A stretch of 64,000 bases of DNA from Symbiodinium natans (GCA_905221605.1 CAJNDS010002652.1:230644-294643), one strand, 5' to 3'. Shown: positions 1 through 9,729, numbered from the stretch's first letter. A program made the numbers and translations. Notes: generated by a model not told the origin, from the sequence alone.

Positions 1-724
1 CAATGTCCATCTTGTGGCGTCCCACATGGATCATTGTTGCAGGGAGGCAGAGGACCGTAGAGCAGTCACTTTGGCAGATTTGCAGCAGTGAGTGTTTGGC
101 TGGGCCTCCCGGATTCAGAGTGAGGCAATCCTCGCTAGTTACATGGCTGGTGAAGAAACGGTCTCAAACTGCAATAATGTTAAGACCTGCTTTTTCCCCA
201 GTGCTGTGCGACCTCTCAATCGTCGATGTTTGTTACTTTTGTACATGGGAGCAGTGCTCCTCATCAGCTGAGCAGTGCTCAGATTAAGTCTGGTTCGGCT
301 GTAAAAAAAAGCTGGCCAGTGTTCAGCGTCCAGGAGCTGAACTGCCAGACTCTGCCTGTTGTTCAAGCGTGCTGTATCCCACCACTGGAACTGGTGGGCC
401 AGTAAGCGTGTGGATCGGGGAGACGAGGACGTGTTGATGAGGTCCAGCCGGCCCCTCGTAGTTGTGGATGTGCCCCTGTTGCAGCTGGAAGAATCAGGTG
501 CGGCGTGGAACACCTTGAATGACCACTACCGGCCCTGGGCTGAGCGTCAAGCTCCAGAGTTGCAGCCTTTCCCCCGGCGTATACACTGGGGGCGCAGCCT
601 CGTGCATTGGCCTTGTTCCCGGGAGTGGGAAGTCCGTTCCACTGCGTGATGGTGGTGGTGGCCCGGCCGGGCTAATGTAGGGAGGCACCCCGTTCCAAGC
701 GATGGACAAGTTCGGGGCAGGCGT
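1..724. repeat. Direct duplication, copy 1 (partner 17849-18572)
   Basis: This stretch matches 17849-18572 at a constant offset of 17848 bases with no gaps. I see two differences: position 494 is T where 18342 is C, and position 660 is G where 18508 is A. Homology stops at 724/18572, where the second copy runs into a trinucleotide array. The copy begins at the first base of the window, so its left end may lie outside. Such high identity implies a recent duplication, ongoing conversion, or a repeat-induced contig end. Confidence 0.95.
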
Positions 725-988
725 GGTAGGAAGGCCACCTTCCTCTGGTCGTCCAGCGCGAGCCTTCGCTGCTGGGCGCAGCAGAGTGTCTCGTGCTGGC
801 GCTGTGGGCATCTCGTCTGGGGAGGATGGAAATAGTGAATCCGTCTCCGACTCTTCACCTAAGTCGACAGCCTCCGCTTCCGAGCCGTCCTGCTCCTCTT
901 CACTTCCCCCTGCCATCGCTGGCATGGCGTCAGGCTCTGTGCGACAATGGCGTTTCGGCGACATTCGGAGGAAGTTAGAGACTTTCAC
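1..988 (-). pseudogene. Partial gene with acidic N-terminus, nonsense-broken copy
   Basis: A minus-strand frame starts at 988 and runs 164 codons. Its N-terminus is rich in Glu, Asp and Ser (roughly residues 25-60), followed by a Pro/Ser-rich stretch and the segment SLTLSPGPVVVIQGVP near the end. It stops at a TGA (494-496). The duplicate at 18171-18557 has TGG (Trp) at that codon and reads on for over 50 residues, so this copy carries a premature stop. The same strand further left contains a run ending in TTTTTTTTACAG, which looks like a splice acceptor, so the gene may have introns. I recognise no family. In the second copy the region lies just upstream of a USP-like gene. Confidence 0.5.
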
Positions 989-1888
989 TTAGAACAGAGA
1001 AATTGAGCCAGGGCCTAGTACAACAAGCTTTTTAAGCACTGTTTGTTGATGCACCTGTTTTGCCTGGTACAGTGGCAGAGCGTTTAGCGTGCGAACACAC
1101 TCGGATTGTTCTTGAGCAGACCCGGCCTCACTTGTTGAAGGGATACGCTGCTCCAGGCTCAAGACCTGCCCGGCGGTCCGCCGGGGTGAACCGCTCTAGG
1201 CGGCAATTCCGGTATCCGCACCTCACGAAGTGAGGCCAGCCGCAGAGCCCATTACTTAGTGGGTAAATTTCTTTGCCGAGTTGTGTCTGTATCGGCAGCT
1301 ATTCTAGCCACTGAGCTGCACCTCGTCTCAAGAACGAGTCCGGCACAGAAGCGCACCCCTGTGGTAACGAGCGATACTGAAGAAGGGGGCCAGCCTCGTG
1401 TGACTAGTAGCCGAGACGGTGCCCTGCCAAGTGAAGTGTGGCTGCTTGAGGCTAGGAGGACAGTAGTCTTTAGAGCGGTGCGTGGCTGTTAGGATCATTC
1501 TGCTTGTCCTGAAAGTACTCTGTCTTGTTTCTGGGCTCGCTGCCTTCGTTGGGTACTCCATCCTGGAGCATCGCGGACCTTGGTAGCATTGCTTAGCTTG
1601 GCTATTTGCCTGCAACACAGTGATGAGAAACGGCAGACTCTGCTTAATGAGGTGGGTTGACTGAAATTTGCCAGAGGTGAGGAGAGGACTATAAACAGTT
1701 GTCATGAACAACTAAGTCCTCAGGCTTGCAGGGGTTTTTCTGTCCGTTCGGCTGTATCAGGCGGCCAATGAAGGCAAAAGAGGATGGAGAAACTTTTTGA
1801 CATCATAGCAGCTTAGCTGCTGTTGGCTCAGCGTTAAGGACAGTGTCCTTTAACTGGGGCTTGCCGTGCAAACCTTGCGAATTGGAGG
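989..1888. other. No supported gene
   Basis: Short open frames exist on both strands but none shows a recognisable motif. A small GC-rich palindrome around 1169-1183 and a few GGCTCAAG-like words are the only structure I noticed. Confidence 0.5.
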
Positions 1889-2398
1889 TGTGCTGCAGAA
1901 GTACAGGCAGCTAACTACATGATAGATCAAAGTCTTAAAGCCTCACAACTAGCCGCGGAGGCGGGCAATGCTTTCCTGTGGGAACACCCCGAGCATCTGG
2001 GGGTTGCCGCCGATGGCGTCGTTCCTTCCTCAATCTGGTCTTGGCCCGAGATTCTTGATCTGTTAGTGCGTTTCAAAGCAGTCACCTTTGCAATTTTTCA
2101 GTGCATGTTTGGAGCTCAGACAAGCAAGCCAACTCGTTTCTTGAGCAATCTCGCACGCTTTCAGCGTGATCCACCACCTCATGCTACACTGCCTTGTCTG
2201 GATTCACATCATCGCTACTTCGGTCCCTTACCGAAGTCCTGCCCACATGGCCGTCATGATTCCTTGGTGGGTAAGGATCCCGTCAGCCACCAGTGGCGAA
2301 CAGCAGCCGCCGCAGCTTACCCTCCGAAACTTTGTCAGTTCCTGGCTCAGGCAATAGCCAGCTCGCAGAGCCCAGGCTCTGACGGGGTTCACACCTAG
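1889..2398 (+). pseudogene. C-terminal half of a cytosine-methyltransferase-like module of a YR retroelement
   Basis: The frame reads EVQAANYMIDQSLKA, then FLWEHPEHLG, then PSSIW, and later YFGPLPKSCPHGRH and WRTAAAAAYPPKLC. I recognise this order (Glu-x-Pro box, Ser-Ile-Trp, GPLP, a Cys/His cluster, AAAYPP) as the second half of a module common in dinoflagellate retroelement polyproteins. The EHP box followed by S-I-W resembles motif VI (ENP..S..W) of bacterial-type DNA cytosine methylases. The first half (motif I and PPC box) is absent here but lies on the opposite strand at about 7632-7889. The frame stops at 2398. Another frame is open across the following linker, so the reading frame is broken or shifted. 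Confidence 0.6.
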
Positions 2399-2422
2399 CT
2401 GGATACAGCTGGGCTGATCACA

Positions 2423-2554
2423 CCTTCCCCTAAGTGCACGTCCCCTGCACCCCCTGAAGCAACAGCTCAGGGCAGGGACGCTCTAACGCCTTCCCCTAAG
2501 TGCACGTCCCCTGCACCCCCTGAAGCAACAGCTCAGGGCAGGGACACTCTAACC
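2423..2554 (+). repeat. Tandem repeat, 66-bp unit, two copies
   Basis: Two near-identical 66-bp units start at 2423 and 2489. The 3' part of the unit (CAACAGCTCAGGGC) recurs a third time near 2605. 66 is a multiple of three and the frame starting at 2403 stays open across it, giving a Pro/Ala/Thr-rich linker between the methyltransferase-like and oxygenase modules. Confidence 0.85.
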
Positions 2555-2712
2555 CCTTTAGACTTAGGGTTTAGTGCCGCCTCTGGGTCCAGGTCCCTTC
2601 GTGCAGCAACAGCTCAGGGCCGGGACGCCGTGGCCCCCTCTGCCTCAGGGTTTAGGGCTTCTTCTGGGTCCTCGATAGGAAGTTCCCCGACCCACCTGCG
2701 GGGCAAGTGTCC

Positions 2713-3888
2713 ATGTCTTCCGGGACCATCACACCACTTCCGAGCGAAGACGCAGAGGCTTTCGCCGCTCGTTTGTTGGCCAAGGAGGGCCTGATGACGA
2801 AAGACGAGCTGAGAGCACTACATCAGCTTCTCCCCAAGGAGCGTCCTGTGCGTGTGGGGGAGGAAGTGGAGTCGGCCTCTTCATTCACGGTGGGGGCATA
2901 CTGTAAAGGGGGCTTGGTCGGTTTAAGGCGTTGCACTGAGGGTATGCCATGCACATCACAGGTCCTTACCCGGTATGTTCGTCAGATCAGCCCAAAGCTT
3001 AGCTTCTCCGCTGTGTCTCTTTTCCATGGGACACGCACGCCCATGCACAGAGATTCACGCAATGCTCCATTTCCGAACATGGTGGCACCTATCACCTCTT
3101 TCAAGGGGGGCCAGATCTGGGTAGAGGACTGTCATGGATCGGTGCCAGAGATGACCCCTGATGGTCTCAAGGTTGGCAAAGACCTGGAGGTGGCAAAGAG
3201 GCCCGTCATCTTCGATGCCTACAAAGCTTTCCACTTCACCCGCGCGTGGGAGGGCGAGCGCCTGGTGGTGGTGGCTTACGTCACTGACCACTTGGACACC
3301 CTGAAAGACGGTGAGAAGCAGGTTTTGGAGCGGCAAGGCTTTCAGTTGCCTGCGCAGGAAGCTGAGACTTCGGAGGCCATTGAACTAGAGTTTGGAGCAC
3401 CCCCTGGTAGCACGCCACCGGGAGCTGAACCAGCCTTCAAGCCTGAGCTATGCGGGAACCGTGGACTTCCACTACAAGCAGAGTGGGAGGGCAAGCAGGA
3501 GCCACTCAATGACGTTTTCGGTTTGTGCTCACCTACACGCTGGCGACCGGCGGATAGGGGGGCCACTCTTTCTCCGTCAAGCATGGCGCTCTGCCGAGAT
3601 ATGTACCAGATGTGCATGGAGTTCGTGGGGCGAAATGTCAGCTCTCCAAAAGAGCTTTGCGAAAAACTGGCCACTGGAGAAGTCACGGAGACACCTTTCT
3701 GTGATGAGGAGATGCAGCAGCTGCGAGAAAAGTGGTGCCGGCGAGTCGGTGGAGATGACTGGAAGCATTGTATGGAGATTCCCAAAGGACAGCCCTTTCT
3801 CTTGAAAGCGGTGGCCCGGACTGCAGAGGTGATGGGCGACCCCGACTGGGCCTCCATAACCGAGGGCACGGACAACTTCTACCCATAG
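2713..3888 (+). CDS. TET/JBP-like 2-oxoglutarate/Fe(II) dioxygenase domain of a YR retroelement
   Basis: The first ATG in this frame is at 2713. In the numbering of the frame opened two codons earlier, the fold signature is: HRDSRN (His114, Asp116, Asn119), GGQIWVED (about 134-141), then AFHFTRAWEGERLVVVAYV with the distal His176 and the 2-oxoglutarate-binding Arg185. HxD...H...R is the double-stranded beta-helix oxygenase signature, and HxDxxN is the form seen in TET and JBP enzymes, which oxidise 5-methylcytosine or thymine in DNA. All expected ligands are present, so the domain may be catalytic. It sits between a methyltransferase-like module and the RT. The frame ends at TAG 3886-3888 and the RT continues one base back, so the two were probably one polyprotein. 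Substrate is unknown. A histone or RNA demethylase-like role cannot be excluded. Confidence 0.65.
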   Translation: MSSGTITPLPSEDAEAFAARLLAKEGLMTKDELRALHQLLPKERPVRVGEEVESASSFTVGAYCKGGLVGLRRCTEGMPCTSQVLTRYVRQISPKLSFSAVSLFHGTRTPMHRDSRNAPFPNMVAPITSFKGGQIWVEDCHGSVPEMTPDGLKVGKDLEVAKRPVIFDAYKAFHFTRAWEGERLVVVAYVTDHLDTLKDGEKQVLERQGFQLPAQEAETSEAIELEFGAPPGSTPPGAEPAFKPELCGNRGLPLQAEWEGKQEPLNDVFGLCSPTRWRPADRGATLSPSSMALCRDMYQMCMEFVGRNVSSPKELCEKLATGEVTETPFCDEEMQQLREKWCRRVGGDDWKHCMEIPKGQPFLLKAVARTAEVMGDPDWASITEGTDNFYP

Positions 3889-5603
3889 GTTTTGGCGAGG
3901 CGCTGCCCAGGTTGCCCCAAGTCTTCGAGCCTAAAGCGAAGTGGAGGAAGTTCGATGAGGATCTCCCGGAATGGGACCGCTCCAACTACGCCAGTGCTTC
4001 CTTGAACTCGCAGCAGCTGCTAGAGAAATTCCGGGAGGAAGTGGAGCTCGGTCGGATGGAAGCTTCGACGCATGGGGCGTTGAAGCAGCGCTATGGTGAG
4101 GAGAATCTACGCATAGCCTCCATGGGTGCAATCCAGAAACCTGATGGATCCGTGAGGCCGGTTCATGACGGTACCCACGGAGTACACGTGAATCAGGCCA
4201 TACCTCAGCACAACCTTCTTTCAGTTCCGGGTCCTGGAGAGCTAGCCCTCCTAGTCAGACAATCTCAGGAGCAATTTGAGACACCCTTTGCTTTGGCGGG
4301 GGACGTGGCCGCCGCACACCGCTTGGTTCTGGTGCGCGAAAGAGACTGGGGACTCCTGGCATGCCGTGCAGAGGCTGGGAGCGACACCGTCTTCGTGAAC
4401 CGAGTTGGAACGTTTGGGATCTCATCTGCCTCATTCTGGTGGGCCCGCCTTTTCGGCATTATAGGTAGGATGGTTGGGCGGGCCATGCTCAACCACTTCT
4501 TCTTTCAACTGGTTTTCGTAGACGACTTACACGCCAATTTCTTCGGACACCGGAAGTATGTCAACGCTCTGATCTGGCTGGTACTTTATCTTATGGCAGG
4601 AACTCCTTTTGCCTGGAAAAAGTTTAAAGGCGGAGCCAGGATCGCCTTCATTGGCTATGAGCTGGACTACGCGGCCCGACTGGTGGGGCTCAGCAAAGTG
4701 CGAGGAGATTGGCTGGTCCAGTGGATTAAAAGTGCCAGGGAATCGAAATACGTGGTTCAGACTAAGAAGTTCGCCGAGTTCTTAGGTAGATTGGGGTTCG
4801 TTTCGAGGGTGGTTTACTGGTTGAAACCGCACTTGGCACCCCTTTATGCCTGGTCATCGGCCACACATCGATGCTCGGTCGGGAAGCTTCCTGACACGGT
4901 GATCTTGACTCTTCTCTACATCGAGGAAGCTCTCGTAGCCAAAGACTACAAAGTGTCCCCTTCCAGGGTGGACCTAAGCGACAAGCCTCTTTTCTTCACC
5001 GATGCAAAATGCGAAGATGGCCTGGTTGTGCTTGGGGGCTGGGATGCAACATGTCCCTTGTGCAGGTCACGGTGGTTCTCGATTAAGGTGCGACCGCACG
5101 AGGCACCCTACTTGTTCGACGAGGAGCAGAAGTCACAGTGGGCATCGGCATCTGCGGAGCTCTTGGCAACTTTAGCTGCGTTATACTTGTTCGGACATTT
5201 GGGAGAATCCACCAGGGTACGGCAGCTCCCAGTCGCTTTTAGTGCTGTCACTGACAACAAGGGCAACGAGTCTTTGTCCAAGAAGCAAAGCACAACGAAG
5301 TGGCCGCTCATGCTCATAAACATGCAGCTGTCACATTTGCTCGCCCAATCTAAAATCAGGCTAGCTCTTAACTGGCGTCCGCGGGGTGAAAATCAACTTG
5401 CGGATGATCTCACCAACTCCAGATTCAGCTCCTTCAATCCCGAATTCAGATGTTTCAGCTCATTCAGTGACCTTCCTCTTGAGTTGCTCAGCAAGCTTTG
5501 GGAGACGAAGTCGCAGTTTGATGCTCTCAGACATTCCGCAAGTCAGCAAGGTGCGTCTCAGTCACTGTCGAAGAAACGGCCACACGAGCGCACGCCGTGG
5601 TGA
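3882..5603 (+). pseudogene. Reverse transcriptase-RNase H of a YR (DIRS-like) retroelement
   Basis: Reads in the -1 frame relative to the oxygenase. Visible features: GAIQKPDGSVR and HDGTHGVHVNQ; a catalytic Asp in ALAGDVAAAHR (Asp codon 4302-4304); NRVGTFGISSASFWW; and the FVDD box (GACGAC at 4521-4526). RNase H follows, with FFTDAKC (near 4995), SAELLATLAAL (near 5150), AVTDNKGN (near 5245) and NQLADDLTN (near 5392), so the D-E-D-D residues look complete. The protein ends in a basic tail (KKRPHERTPW). The domain order resembles DIRS-type elements, which integrate with a tyrosine recombinase. The matching recombinase lies inverted at 9730-11687. RT itself is open throughout. The only visible break is the frame change at 3882-3890, which may be decay or programmed -1 slippage. 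Confidence 0.8.
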
Positions 5604-5888
5604 CGTCCACCGCAAGGGTGGATAGGGGGGCATTGGCGCACACAGCGTGCGTTCGATGACCGAGCCCGCCGGTTGAGACAAATCCGCCACTTGTTGAAAA
5701 AGAGAGATCAGTAGAGATTCACCGCCTCGGGGTGTGGGAGGTTTCTGGATGTTTCTGGGGATTTGATTTCTCTGGGGTATTGCGTTGGGAGCCGGGCTGA
5801 GGTTCTCTTCCCGGGGGATTCCTTGGATTTGGAATTTTAAAAAGGGGTCTCTTGAGATCACTTATTCTTGGATGTTCTATTTATTCAG
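5604..5888. other. Spacer after RT
   Basis: No supported gene. The segment becomes T/G-rich towards 5820-5880 and precedes the next open frame. Confidence 0.5.
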
Positions 5889-7040
5889 ATGGATAGATTT
5901 GAGTTTCAGATCTGTGCCCCTGAAACTTCACTCTACAACGCTAGCCGCAAAACAGTCTACCTTCTGCAAGAAGAGATGAGCACAGAACTCCGCCAGAACG
6001 GTCCATACAGAAATGATGGGCACTTCTTCACAACAAAGACGGGGAAAAGGGTGGCCTTGACTAGATGCTGGCAATGGCGACATGGATGGAAGAACGACCC
6101 GGGCACCCAGCAGGCACAGGAAAATGGCATTCTACGCAACTTGCCTACTGCGCTGCAGGAGGGTCAACAAACCCGTACCCCGGACACTGTCCGGGGCGAC
6201 GCGGTATCTGCATCGTCCCAGATACCGACGGCAGCCAATGCAGTGCTTTTCAGTACCCGCCATCTTCAACCAGAGCCCGGAATGCCCACCCAGGAAATCT
6301 CAGCGGACAAGCCGACGGTGACCCTGATCACAGCCCATGTCACTGAGGCCATGGAGACCAACCTCCTCCAGAAGATCCTACAACAGATCGAGGCTTTTCC
6401 ACAATACTACGGCACCCTTGAACTGCGAGATGTTCAGGCTCTGATCCCGCGCGGCCTCAGCATCAACCCAGACACCCTCTACCTCCAATGTGCGTTCTGC
6501 AAGAACAAACACGGCAACAACATCTCCTTCTCCAACGACGCGGGCATCAAGCAGCATTTCGCCAGGCAGGGGTGGCGTGCCAACTCGGCAATCAAATTCA
6601 GCGAAGCCCTGGACCACAAGACGGAGGCAGAGTTCACTCCGTCTACTCCAGAAAATCAATCACCAGAGGTCTTCCAGAACACTGTTCAGGCAAAACCCGA
6701 GGGCACTGCCCTAGCGGCCTCGTCCAGCAGCAGCGCCGGCACTCAACGTCCTCCCGAGCCAACAGGACCACCGCCTGGAAGGGATGCCACAGCATATCCT
6801 GACCATCCTTGTACAGCAACGATGCCACCACCAGAACCCCAAGCTCTGCCGACCACTGCTCCACCGGAGCTTCCTCAGGTCTTTCCTCCAGTTGAACAAG
6901 AACGGCCGTACGAATCAGCAGGAGTGCCTCCTCCTCCACCACAGCGGCCACTCACCATGCAGGGCAATGCAGCGATCAGGGCTTCCAAGAATGGGTCAAG
7001 ACGGCCAGCGAGGTCCAGGTCATCACGAATCCTCAGGTGA
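5889..7040 (+). CDS. Unknown ORF with zinc-binding-like motif, first of an overlapping pair
   Basis: 383 codons from ATG 5889 (a TTG-led extension upstream is less likely). The N-terminal half is polar. Mid-protein there is LYLQCAFCKNKHG followed about 14 residues later by KQHFARQGW, giving C-x2-C...H...H, a possible zinc finger. The C-terminal third is Pro/Ser/Gln-rich and disordered in character, ending in a basic patch (RRPARSRSSRILR). This looks like a nucleic-acid-binding ORF1 or gag-type protein, but I cannot assign a family. The stop codon overlaps the next start as TGATG at 7038-7042. It lies between the two opposed halves of the YR element. If the split is an inversion, it was carried along in the inverted block. 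Confidence 0.5.
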   Translation: MDRFEFQICAPETSLYNASRKTVYLLQEEMSTELRQNGPYRNDGHFFTTKTGKRVALTRCWQWRHGWKNDPGTQQAQENGILRNLPTALQEGQQTRTPDTVRGDAVSASSQIPTAANAVLFSTRHLQPEPGMPTQEISADKPTVTLITAHVTEAMETNLLQKILQQIEAFPQYYGTLELRDVQALIPRGLSINPDTLYLQCAFCKNKHGNNISFSNDAGIKQHFARQGWRANSAIKFSEALDHKTEAEFTPSTPENQSPEVFQNTVQAKPEGTALAASSSSSAGTQRPPEPTGPPPGRDATAYPDHPCTATMPPPEPQALPTTAPPELPQVFPPVEQERPYESAGVPPPPPQRPLTMQGNAAIRASKNGSRRPARSRSSRILR

Positions 7041-7621
7041 TGGGCCTTTTGACAGCAGGGGAATGGGCAAAAATCTGGCAACGCAGACTAGATATCTTGC
7101 GTGAACCTCCCAGAGTCATGCAGAGTCTGCACCGAGCACAGACAGCAACGGGGCTCACATGGCAGGTTCTTATGACTGCCAAAGTCACCATCGGGCCTAC
7201 AGGAGCGGTCACAATTTCCACCCTCCGCGAGGGACACTGGGTAGAGCTGGACTCACCGACCCGCTGGATAGGCGGGCTTCACGCCATCATCAAGGCAGCG
7301 GTTCAGGAAGGCTTCAAAATTCACACGGACCAAGATGCTGAAGACTACACCATATTCGCGGCTACCTTCTCCACCATCTACGACCTCACCTCAAAGCGAG
7401 TTAATGGGACGGCAAAGGTCTCCTACCACATCAAGCAGGGACCACAGCGAGAAGCTCATTTCACCATCAAGCACAACGACTGGACGAAAAACCCGTCCAG
7501 CAGAGCCACGCAGCCTGCACAACCTCGCGGTCTTCGAAGGCCCAGAGAAGAAGCCGGCGAAGACAGCCAAACCCAATGGGACAAAAGATCCGGATGGTCC
7601 TGGAAAGGCCACAATTACTAG
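7040..7621 (+). CDS. Unknown ORF, second of a TGATG-coupled pair
   Basis: 193 codons. The ATG at 7040 overlaps the previous stop, an arrangement used for termination-reinitiation. The protein begins MGLLTAGEWAKIWQRR and has a globular-looking middle (GLTWQVLMTAKVTIG, ISTLREGHWVELD, WIGGLHAIIKAAVQEG, IFAATFSTIYDL). It ends in a Trp- and charge-rich tail (GWSWKGHNY). No catalytic motif is visible. The frame closes 10 or so bases before the point where methyltransferase-like homology begins on the minus strand (about 7632). Confidence 0.5.
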   Translation: MGLLTAGEWAKIWQRRLDILREPPRVMQSLHRAQTATGLTWQVLMTAKVTIGPTGAVTISTLREGHWVELDSPTRWIGGLHAIIKAAVQEGFKIHTDQDAEDYTIFAATFSTIYDLTSKRVNGTAKVSYHIKQGPQREAHFTIKHNDWTKNPSSRATQPAQPRGLRRPREEAGEDSQTQWDKRSGWSWKGHNY

Positions 7622-7631
7622 AAGCGGGCCG

Positions 7632-7889
7632 CGAGGCCAAACAGAGCTCCTTAGGGGCTTAGGGCCAGGGGTCTTATGACGGGCACGCGAAAAGGTATTG
7701 CAAGGTGGACTGGTGATGAAGACTGGGCCGCTGCACCAAACGGAAAATGTCCTGCCACACAGCATCTTGGGTGAGGTCCTGGCGGGGATCTCGCAAAATG
7801 TCAAACTCCATCACGCGGACATCTGGGATCAGTTTCTTCAAACACGCACCGATGTCACATCTGCGCTCGGGCCCCGCGAAAGCGTACAC
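7632..7889 (-). pseudogene. N-terminal half of a cytosine-methyltransferase-like module, frameshifted
   Basis: On the minus strand one frame reads YAFAGPERRCDIG and VRVMEFDILRDPRQDL, and another reads FITSPPCNTFSRAR then PGPKPLRSSVWPRG. Joined across a frameshift near 7730-7740 these give motif I-like (FAG), an acidic strand and the PPCxxFS motif IV of C5-cytosine methyltransferases. Recognisable sequence ends at WPRG (about 7632). The missing second half, beginning EVQAANYM, is on the plus strand at 1889. I regard the PPC/FS match as suggestive, not proof of methyltransferase activity. Confidence 0.55.
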
Positions 7890-7952
7890 TACGGTCAGCG
7901 GTACAGGGTGACCCGCTGATTCTGAAGTCTCGCCCTCCGGGGCCCCAACCCT

Positions 7953-9202
7953 TCAACCCCCTCTTTGCGCTTGCATCACGGCTTCATGCTGATGCGCTGC
8001 ATGATCTCCGAAGCAGCCGGCCACGCGGCACACGTGAACTCGTGCGAAGGACTTATTCTTGCACCCTTGAGCGTTGAAGGCGTAACAGATCTGCTTGCCA
8101 TCGGGCGTAGTGGAAACAAGCTCTAGACCACCCAGCTTGGATTGATTCTTGGCGCCGCCTTTAGGTGTCTTGCCGCCTTTACCAGGGCCTTTGGGCACTA
8201 AAGGAGGAGGCGGTGCCTTTCCATCACCCTTGCGGTACTTGCGGGGCTGCTCCGCGACATGCAGGGCCAAAGGCGTGGTGAACCAGGTCTCTTTCAAAGA
8301 TGGATCCGCCACCACCTGCTCGAGAGCCTCAGCGAGGGTAATGGCATCGTCCACCACTAATTTCATTGCCTCCGTGCGTAGCTTCTGCTCATACGCCAGA
8401 ACGACACTCCAAGGGGGCCTCCCTGGGAGGGCATCCTTTCCCTGGTGCGACGGTAACCGCAAGCCAGAGACCTTGTCGCCCATGATGTCCTCGAGACGAA
8501 CTTGGTGAAAGTTTCGAGCTTCAGCCCCTGTAGCCATGATTTGGCCTTGAAGCGGGCTGACATGCAGAGCCAAGCGTAGGCCTCGACCTTCATGACCCTA
8601 CGGTAGGCCTCAGAATTGTGCGGCATCTCCAGCTTCTGTATCGTCTTGGTGACCCGAAGATGACCGCTGGAATCCACAGTGGACTGCAGCGACTCCACCT
8701 GTTTGTCTTTCTTGGAGCTGCTCTGATCTAGCGAGGAAGCAGTCGGCTCGTTTTCCTCGCACTCCTCGGCCTTGGATGCTAGATACTCTGCACTGGGCGT
8801 CTCCGCCTCATTCAGCTTGCCATACACGGTGGTGACTGCGCGAAGCATAGCCTGTCGCTCCTGAACTTGGAGAACCTTCTTATGGCCCATGACCTTTGCT
8901 TCCGCCTTCAGCTCCACCTCCTTAGCCGAAAACTCTTTGGCCAACTCCCAAGCAGCAACCACCGAGGCGATCTGAGCACGGCCTTCAGCGGAATTGTGGT
9001 CAAGGTTGAAGTCACGAGCAGCAGTGCGAGCTTCCGCCCTCGTATCAGCGATCGCCTGGAAACGCCTGCGGGTGGTATGCACCCGAACCACCTGATACTG
9101 CACCCGGAGGGGGGCTGCTGCTTCCTGAAGGACATATTGAAGATCTGAGTCAGCTGTTGCTACCAGCGCCAGCATTTCCGCCTCCGTAGGAGCGGCAGCC
9201 AT
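7953..9202 (-). pseudogene. Gag-like protein with C-terminal CCCH-type motif, frameshifted
   Basis: Starts at ATG 9200-9202 (MAAAPTEAEMLALV). The first frame (9202 to about 8490) is helical and charged, with AYAWLCMSARFKAKSWL near its end. The second frame (about 8490-7953) continues with VRLEDIMGDKVSGLRLP and a basic Gly/Pro/Lys linker. It ends in CYAFNAQGCKNK...HVCRVAGCFGDHAAHQH, a Cys/His cluster I associate with gag-like proteins of dinoflagellate retroelements. The switch needs a one-base shift near 8490. It lies downstream of the tyrosine recombinase on the same strand and upstream of the methyltransferase-like fragment, so the order is YR, gag, MT. Confidence 0.6.
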
Positions 9203-9729
9203 CGTGGATGCTCTGACAGGTCACTGACTGAATCTGAAAGGCGCTTTGCGCGCCTCTGACACGGGCCTTGCGCCCTTCTGACTGGGTTGGGCCCTGAGAA
9301 AGCTGAAGTGAAGGCACTAATTGTCGCCGCGGGCGTTCAATGGCTCTGATGTGTATCTCTTTCACAACTAACCAAGCACAACATCTGAAGTTTCTAGCTC
9401 AAAACTGCAAAGCAAGGCTCTTGGTATGCAAACAAGACTCCAAGCCAAGCATCCACAATTAGCTAGACATGTACAGCACGCAACCAATCTGAGCCTGGAG
9501 CAATCGACCGCGCAACTTGCGACGCAGCTGACTGCAAATTTCATGATGCGCGCGCGCATCATAGAAATGGTGCCTCTATCTGAGGGTGGAAACACGTGCA
9601 ACGCGCCTTGACTGATTTGCATGGAAGCTCTGAGGTTGCACTGTACACAAGGGTCTTGAAATCCTGAAAAGACACCCTATCAAGAGAAAAATTTCCACTG
9701 AACCCAACAAACCTACCTCAGACGGCCGG
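9203..9729. other. Spacer between gag-like and recombinase frames
   Basis: No gene supported. It includes a CGCG-rich word run near 9548 (GATGCGCGCGCGCATC, a perfect palindrome). Confidence 0.5.

Noticed and set aside
2707-2712. GTG start for the oxygenase frame
   Set aside because: An ATG lies two codons later, and the domain probably belongs to a longer polyprotein, so the exact start is moot.
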